A stretch of DNA of 64,000 bases from CAWAHD01 sp963781785 (GTDB lineage Bacteria; Planctomycetota; Planctomycetia; Isosphaerales; Isosphaeraceae): the NCBI GenBank assembly GCA_963781785.1, contig CAWAHD010000005.1, positions 806,001 to 870,000 on the forward strand, written 5' to 3'. The notes below the pieces were generated by a model, which made no database searches, was not told where the DNA came from, and saw only the letters and a program-made list of their open reading frames with translations. This document shows, piece after piece, positions 60,812 to 64,000 of the stretch. The position numbers and the translations under genes are program-made. Each line of letters begins with the position of its first letter. The first letter of the stretch is position 1.

Positions 60812-61621
60812 TTGCGATATTACCTGAACAAGATTCGACAGGATGGGCTCAAGGCTATCATCAAACGCCGACTCGCTTGGTACGGGAGTTTGATTCGCTA
60901 TAACAACTACTGGATCGGCCGCGCGATCGAGTTGTTCGGCAATCGCATCCGTCTCAATGGGATGTGGTTCTCGTTGGACACTCCGGCCATCACGACCAGG
61001 GACCGGTGCACAATCGCGCTCGGTGGCCACGAGGGGCCGGAGCGTCGTTTTGTGCGACACATGCCGCGGGAACTCCCGGTGATCGAGTTCGGCGGAGCCA
61101 TCGGCGTCACGTCGTGCGTCGTGAACCGGCACGTCAAGGACCCCGCCCGCCATATCGTGTTCGAACCGAACCCGGCCACCAGGGCACTCCTTGAGAAGAA
61201 TCGTGACATGAACCGGTGCCGCTTCGCCATTCGCGAGGCCGCGCTCGGATACGGCAATGGCACCGTCACGTTCGGCATACATCCAGACATGTTCATGTGC
61301 AAACTATCTGAGTTGGGCGAATGCGCAACGGACATCACGGTCCCGGCCGTTACGGTCGAGAGCGTCCTGAAATCCCAAGGCTGGGCGGAGTGCTCATTGG
61401 TGACCGACATCGAGGGGGCCGAGACGCTACTGATCGAACACGAGATTGACACGCTACGAGCACACTGTCCATTTCTCATGCTGGAAATCCACCCGAACGT
61501 GCTCGGGAAGGCGCGGTGCGACGAGATCGTCCAACTGCTGAAAGGCGCTGGTTTCCGGGTGGTGGAGAGCATCGGGCGGAACTGGGCGTTCCGACGCGAA
61601 GACGGCGATCGACGCCAGTGA
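60812..61621 (+). CDS. FkbM-family SAM-dependent methyltransferase
   Basis: About 269 residues from TTG 60812. The FkbM core is clear: PVIEFGGAIGVTSCVVNRHV is the SAM-binding motif I, IVFEPNPATRALLEKNRDMN motif II, AALGYGNGTVTFGIH and LVTDIEGAETLLIEHEIDTL the later strands, and CPFLMLEIHPNVLG the end of the core. Such enzymes O-methylate sugars or polyketides, often in cell-surface glycan synthesis. The start is uncertain: the frame runs upstream to 60620 and no good ribosome site is seen. It stands between two gene fragments and directly upstream of an AT-only palindrome, so it may be a transferred gene. Confidence 0.8.
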   Translation: MRYYLNKIRQDGLKAIIKRRLAWYGSLIRYNNYWIGRAIELFGNRIRLNGMWFSLDTPAITTRDRCTIALGGHEGPERRFVRHMPRELPVIEFGGAIGVTSCVVNRHVKDPARHIVFEPNPATRALLEKNRDMNRCRFAIREAALGYGNGTVTFGIHPDMFMCKLSELGECATDITVPAVTVESVLKSQGWAECSLVTDIEGAETLLIEHEIDTLRAHCPFLMLEIHPNVLGKARCDEIVQLLKGAGFRVVESIGRNWAFRREDGDRRQ

Positions 61622-61664
61622 CGACTTGCGCACGTCGGGCCAGGATGCGGGTTGCAACGACACT

Positions 61665-61682
61665 TAATTATTATAATAATTA
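61665..61682. repeat. perfect AT-only palindrome
   Basis: The sequence taattattataataatta is an 18-bp perfect palindrome made only of A and T, inside DNA that is otherwise well over 60 percent GC. It lies 44 bp after the FkbM stop. It could be a regulator site, a melting site, or an insertion or recombination scar. Confidence 0.85.
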
Positions 61683-61864
61683 CATGTGACTATTAGTTGA
61701 ACGCACTTTCCTTGGGAAAACCGCGCGACCGCCCAGGGCCTTCGTCATCTCCATCTCCGCGGTGCCGCACGCCGGACGATTTTTCGGGCCTCATCAAGTC
61801 GGGCCGGCTGGACGGCTCTTGAATTTTTTGGGCCGGGATCGCAGGCTGGACAGTCCGCACAGGC

Positions 61865-62319
61865 ATGTTCGAGAACGACACCTGCCGGACACGCCGGAGG
61901 AGGTAAGGACGATGGTACGAGTCGCCCTGATCACGAAAGCCGTTGTGCCGGGAATGGTTTCGCGCGGATTTGGTCGGCTGATCTATCTGAGTACCGGGCT
62001 GTCTCGTCGTGCGCGTGATGGGATGATCACGCTGGGCACCGCCAAGGCGGCCCTGGACCAGTTCGTGCGGTACGTCGCTTTGGAATTGGCACCGCACGGG
62101 ATCACCGCCAACCTCGTCGCACCGGCCACGGTGGAGGGAACCAGGGTGACCGAGCAATTAACAACCGAGCGGATGCGCGAGCTCGCCGCGGCCACGCCGA
62201 TCGGGCGGCTGGTCCGTCCCGACGATGTCGCCAAGACGGTGGCGTTCCTGGCAAGTGAGGATTCCGGTTTCACCACCGGCCACTACCTTCCGGTCAACGG
62301 GGGCCTTGCGATGGACTGA
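61865..62319 (+). pseudogene. short-chain dehydrogenase, truncated and frame-shifted remnant
   Basis: The C-terminal two thirds of an SDR are visible: LPDTPEEVRTMVRVALITKA, VVPGMVSRGFGRLIYLSTG, TAKAALDQFVRYVALELAPH, GITANLVAPATVEGTRVTEQ, IGRLVRPDDVAKTVAFLASE and YLPVNGGLAMD. The N-terminal Rossmann motif is absent. A short piece, MFENDT, precedes it in another frame, with a change near 61885. The catalytic Tyr of YxxxK is Leu here (LGTAK), so even the remaining part would be inactive. It is probably a decayed gene. Confidence 0.72.
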
Positions 62320-62372
62320 ACGTAACGATCGCGAGCGTGCTGTCCGAGATTGGGAGAAAGGCGATTCCGCCG

Positions 62373-63239
62373 ATGCACACGATCGATCTGACCTACGTCG
62401 GGCGTGGTATCCACGAAGAACTGATCGCTTATGTGGCCGATCAGGAGGGATATTTCGAGGATGAGGGTGTCCATGTCGCCGTCCGCGACGGAATCCGGTG
62501 GAAGACCGAGCGCCTGCGCGGTGGCGCAACCATCGGTTTGGGCCGGGCCTTATTGTCGCGGCTGACCGACGGCATTGAATGGAATGCCCTGGCCGTCAAC
62601 ACCCATCGTCCGCTGTTCTGGTTCCTCGGGCGTGGCGACGTGAAATCCATGGATGACCTTCGCGGGCGCCGACTGGCGATCCACCCACCCCGCACCGCAC
62701 CCGGCTGTTTCGGACGGATCGTGCTGCGCAAGCACGGTCTCGACCCCGATCGCGACGTACAGTGCGTCGCACGAGCCCCGGGTGACTACCAGATGGACCT
62801 GCGGCACCTTCGCGACGGTTCGATCGATGCGGCCTACGTGGGCAGCACATTAGCGCCCGAACAGGTCGCCGGCGAGGAGGGCTTTTCGGTCCTGTCCTGG
62901 GTCGGCGACCACTTCCAGATCCCCACCGTGGGAATCGCCGTGGACCCCGCTCGTATCCCGCTCGACAACCCGGCCTTGCAAGCGCTCTTGCGGGCGAATC
63001 GGCGAGCTCTTAAAACGATCGCCGAACAACCCCAGTTGGCCGTCGACTACATCGCCTTGTTCCTCTTCCGGCTGACCCGTGATGAGGTTCATCGATACTA
63101 CGAGCGCTACATCGGCCCATACTTCACCTCCGACGGTCGGGTAGACCAGAGCGTCGCCCAGCACGCCCTCGACGCGGTCGCCACCGAACTGGGCGTCGCC
63201 GCGGCATCCGTTGACCAGATGTACCAGCCCGCCCTGTGA
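62373..63239 (+). CDS. NMT1/THI5-like substrate-binding protein without leader
   Basis: This 288-residue protein has the type 2 periplasmic-binding fold of the THI5/NMT1/SsuA group: TYVGRGIHEELIAYVADQEG, YFEDEGVHVAVRDGIRWKTE, FLGRGDVKSMDDLRGRRLAI, CFGRIVLRKHGLDPDRDVQ and DGSIDAAYVGSTLAPEQVAG. The helical C-terminus (TIAEQPQLAVDYIALFLFRL) is typical of SsuA-like proteins. No signal peptide or lipobox is present, so it is probably cytoplasmic, unlike the usual ABC-transporter partner. It may bind an aromatic or pyrimidine compound or act as an enzyme. ATG 62373 is preferred to GTG 62337 because homology starts there. No ABC permease or ATPase is nearby. Confidence 0.72.
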   Translation: MHTIDLTYVGRGIHEELIAYVADQEGYFEDEGVHVAVRDGIRWKTERLRGGATIGLGRALLSRLTDGIEWNALAVNTHRPLFWFLGRGDVKSMDDLRGRRLAIHPPRTAPGCFGRIVLRKHGLDPDRDVQCVARAPGDYQMDLRHLRDGSIDAAYVGSTLAPEQVAGEEGFSVLSWVGDHFQIPTVGIAVDPARIPLDNPALQALLRANRRALKTIAEQPQLAVDYIALFLFRLTRDEVHRYYERYIGPYFTSDGRVDQSVAQHALDAVATELGVAAASVDQMYQPAL

Positions 63240-63382
63240 CCGCTGGAGCGATGAATCAGCACACCAGGATTCGCCCCTTTCGCGCGGCCCGACGGATCGA
63301 TTACGATGCGGGTTCCGAGGTTCGTTCGCCTGATTTCCCAGGCCGATGTGCCATGTGGTCACTCTCCCGAGAGGTCGTCATC

Positions 63383-64000
63383 ATGACGAATCGACACCGC
63401 TGGATTCTCACCGTGGCGTGCGTGCTGCTATCCTCCTGCCCTGCGCAATCGCGCGCCCAGCACGTTGACAAGCACAAAGGTGCGCCGAAGACCCTCAAGG
63501 CGCAGGTCGAGGAGTCGATCGGCTGGTATCAGGTGTTCGTCGACGCGAGCGCGACCGAACCGATGAAGCCCCAGGCCGTTTTGCGCTGGGGCAACTTCAC
63601 GCGCGGGAAGCAGGACGCGGACGGCGTGTTCGTCTTGTGGACCGACAAGGGGCGGCCCGAGGCTTCGGCCGGCATTTACCCGTGGTATGGGTACATCGTC
63701 CACGAGGTGGTGTCCCTGTCGTCGGGTGCGAAACTGGAGGCGCGCCAGGAGGGCCGCGTTGTCTGGTCGCCGAAGGTCCCCGGAGTTGCGTACAAAGATC
63801 TTCCCAGCGCCCCCGCACCGGCCGCGACTTCGGCTGGCCGGCTCAGGCAGATGAAGGGCCTCGCCGACCGCTTCCAGGTCAGGATGACCGGCCTTAAGGG
63901 CGACCGATCGGACCGCGAAGACCTGCGCATGCTCGCCAAACCGCTTTACCGTGCCGAGCCCGGCAAGGCGCAGAGCCCCGACCCCGATTGGATCGACAGC
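63383..64000 (+). CDS. secreted planctomycete protein of unknown function (3' partial)
   Basis: An open frame of 206 residues runs off the right edge. It starts at ATG 63383 with gagagg a few bases upstream, and has a signal peptide (RWILTVACVLLSSCPAQSRAQ). The mature part shows the conserved strands AVLRWGNFTRGKQDADGVFV, FVLWTDKGRPEASAGIYPWY, VHEVVSLSSGAKLEARQEGR and VVWSPKVPGVAYKDLPSAP, then LRQMKGLADRFQVRMTGLKG. I recognise the build as a planctomycete-specific secreted family with no known role. The remainder lies outside the window. Confidence 0.72.
   Translation, partial: MTNRHRWILTVACVLLSSCPAQSRAQHVDKHKGAPKTLKAQVEESIGWYQVFVDASATEPMKPQAVLRWGNFTRGKQDADGVFVLWTDKGRPEASAGIYPWYGYIVHEVVSLSSGAKLEARQEGRVVWSPKVPGVAYKDLPSAPAPAATSAGRLRQMKGLADRFQVRMTGLKGDRSDREDLRMLAKPLYRAEPGKAQSPDPDWIDS

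Overview
The window reads as a piece of a high-GC planctomycete chromosome, probably of the Isosphaerales/Gemmatales kind. The basis is gene content: a PSCyt1/DUF1549/DUF1553 protein, two DUF1501 proteins with twin-arginine leaders, Gfo/Idh/MocA oxidoreductases beside a sugar isomerase, planctomycete-type ECF sigma factors, a Ser/Thr kinase fused to WD40 repeats, a sulfatase, LRR and NHL proteins and a giant parallel beta-helix protein. No rRNA, tRNA, CRISPR array or IS transposase was recognised.

Layout. 1-5.5 kb: 3' part of an isoquinoline 1-oxidoreductase-like large subunit, a diheme cytochrome c whose coding sequence holds hairpin repeats, a membrane protein, an MFS transporter, an NHL beta-propeller and a small conserved protein. 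5.8-10.8 kb: a cytochrome/DUF1549/DUF1553 gene followed by a DUF1501 gene, both shredded by single-base indels. 10.9-17.3 kb: MFS transporter, LRR protein, DUF4038-type glycosidase, Gfo/Idh oxidoreductase, isoprenylcysteine methyltransferase-like protein and a small lipoprotein. 17.5-20.1 kb: a minus-strand pair, a ThuA-like secreted protein interrupted by one in-frame TGA and a squalene-cyclase-like repeat protein with a heme motif. 20.2-22.6 kb: indel-ridden sugar isomerase and oxidoreductase.

23.0-43.2 kb is the outstanding feature: a two-gene Tc-toxin-like locus covering 20 kb. The first gene is a fused TcB+TcC (SpvB, TcdB middle domains, RHS core and an unrecognised C-terminal domain). 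The second is an oversized TcA-like protein of about 4,150 residues carrying at least seven extra beta-repeat modules and a Pro-Thr linker, and ending in a recognisable TcA pore/TcB-binding region.

43.3-52.9 kb: intact DUF1501 protein, a FitA/VapC-type toxin-antitoxin pair with its operator, three families of hairpin repeats, two ECF sigma factors, the beta-helix protein, a DUF1579 protein and an LRR membrane protein. 53-59.9 kb: kinase with two seven-bladed WD40 propellers, a Cys-rich micro-protein, sulfatase and a secreted propeller-like protein. 60-64 kb: a patchy stretch with a truncated NmrA-like gene, an FkbM methyltransferase, an AT-only palindrome, a truncated SDR, a THI5/NMT1-like protein, and a secreted planctomycete protein that runs off the edge.

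A general caution: at least 30 single-base frame breaks are visible. They are dense in two places (6.8-10.1 kb, 20.2-22.1 kb) and sparse elsewhere. Inside each segment the protein stays open and family-like, so many of them are probably sequencing or assembly errors. Products of broken genes are described as the restored protein.
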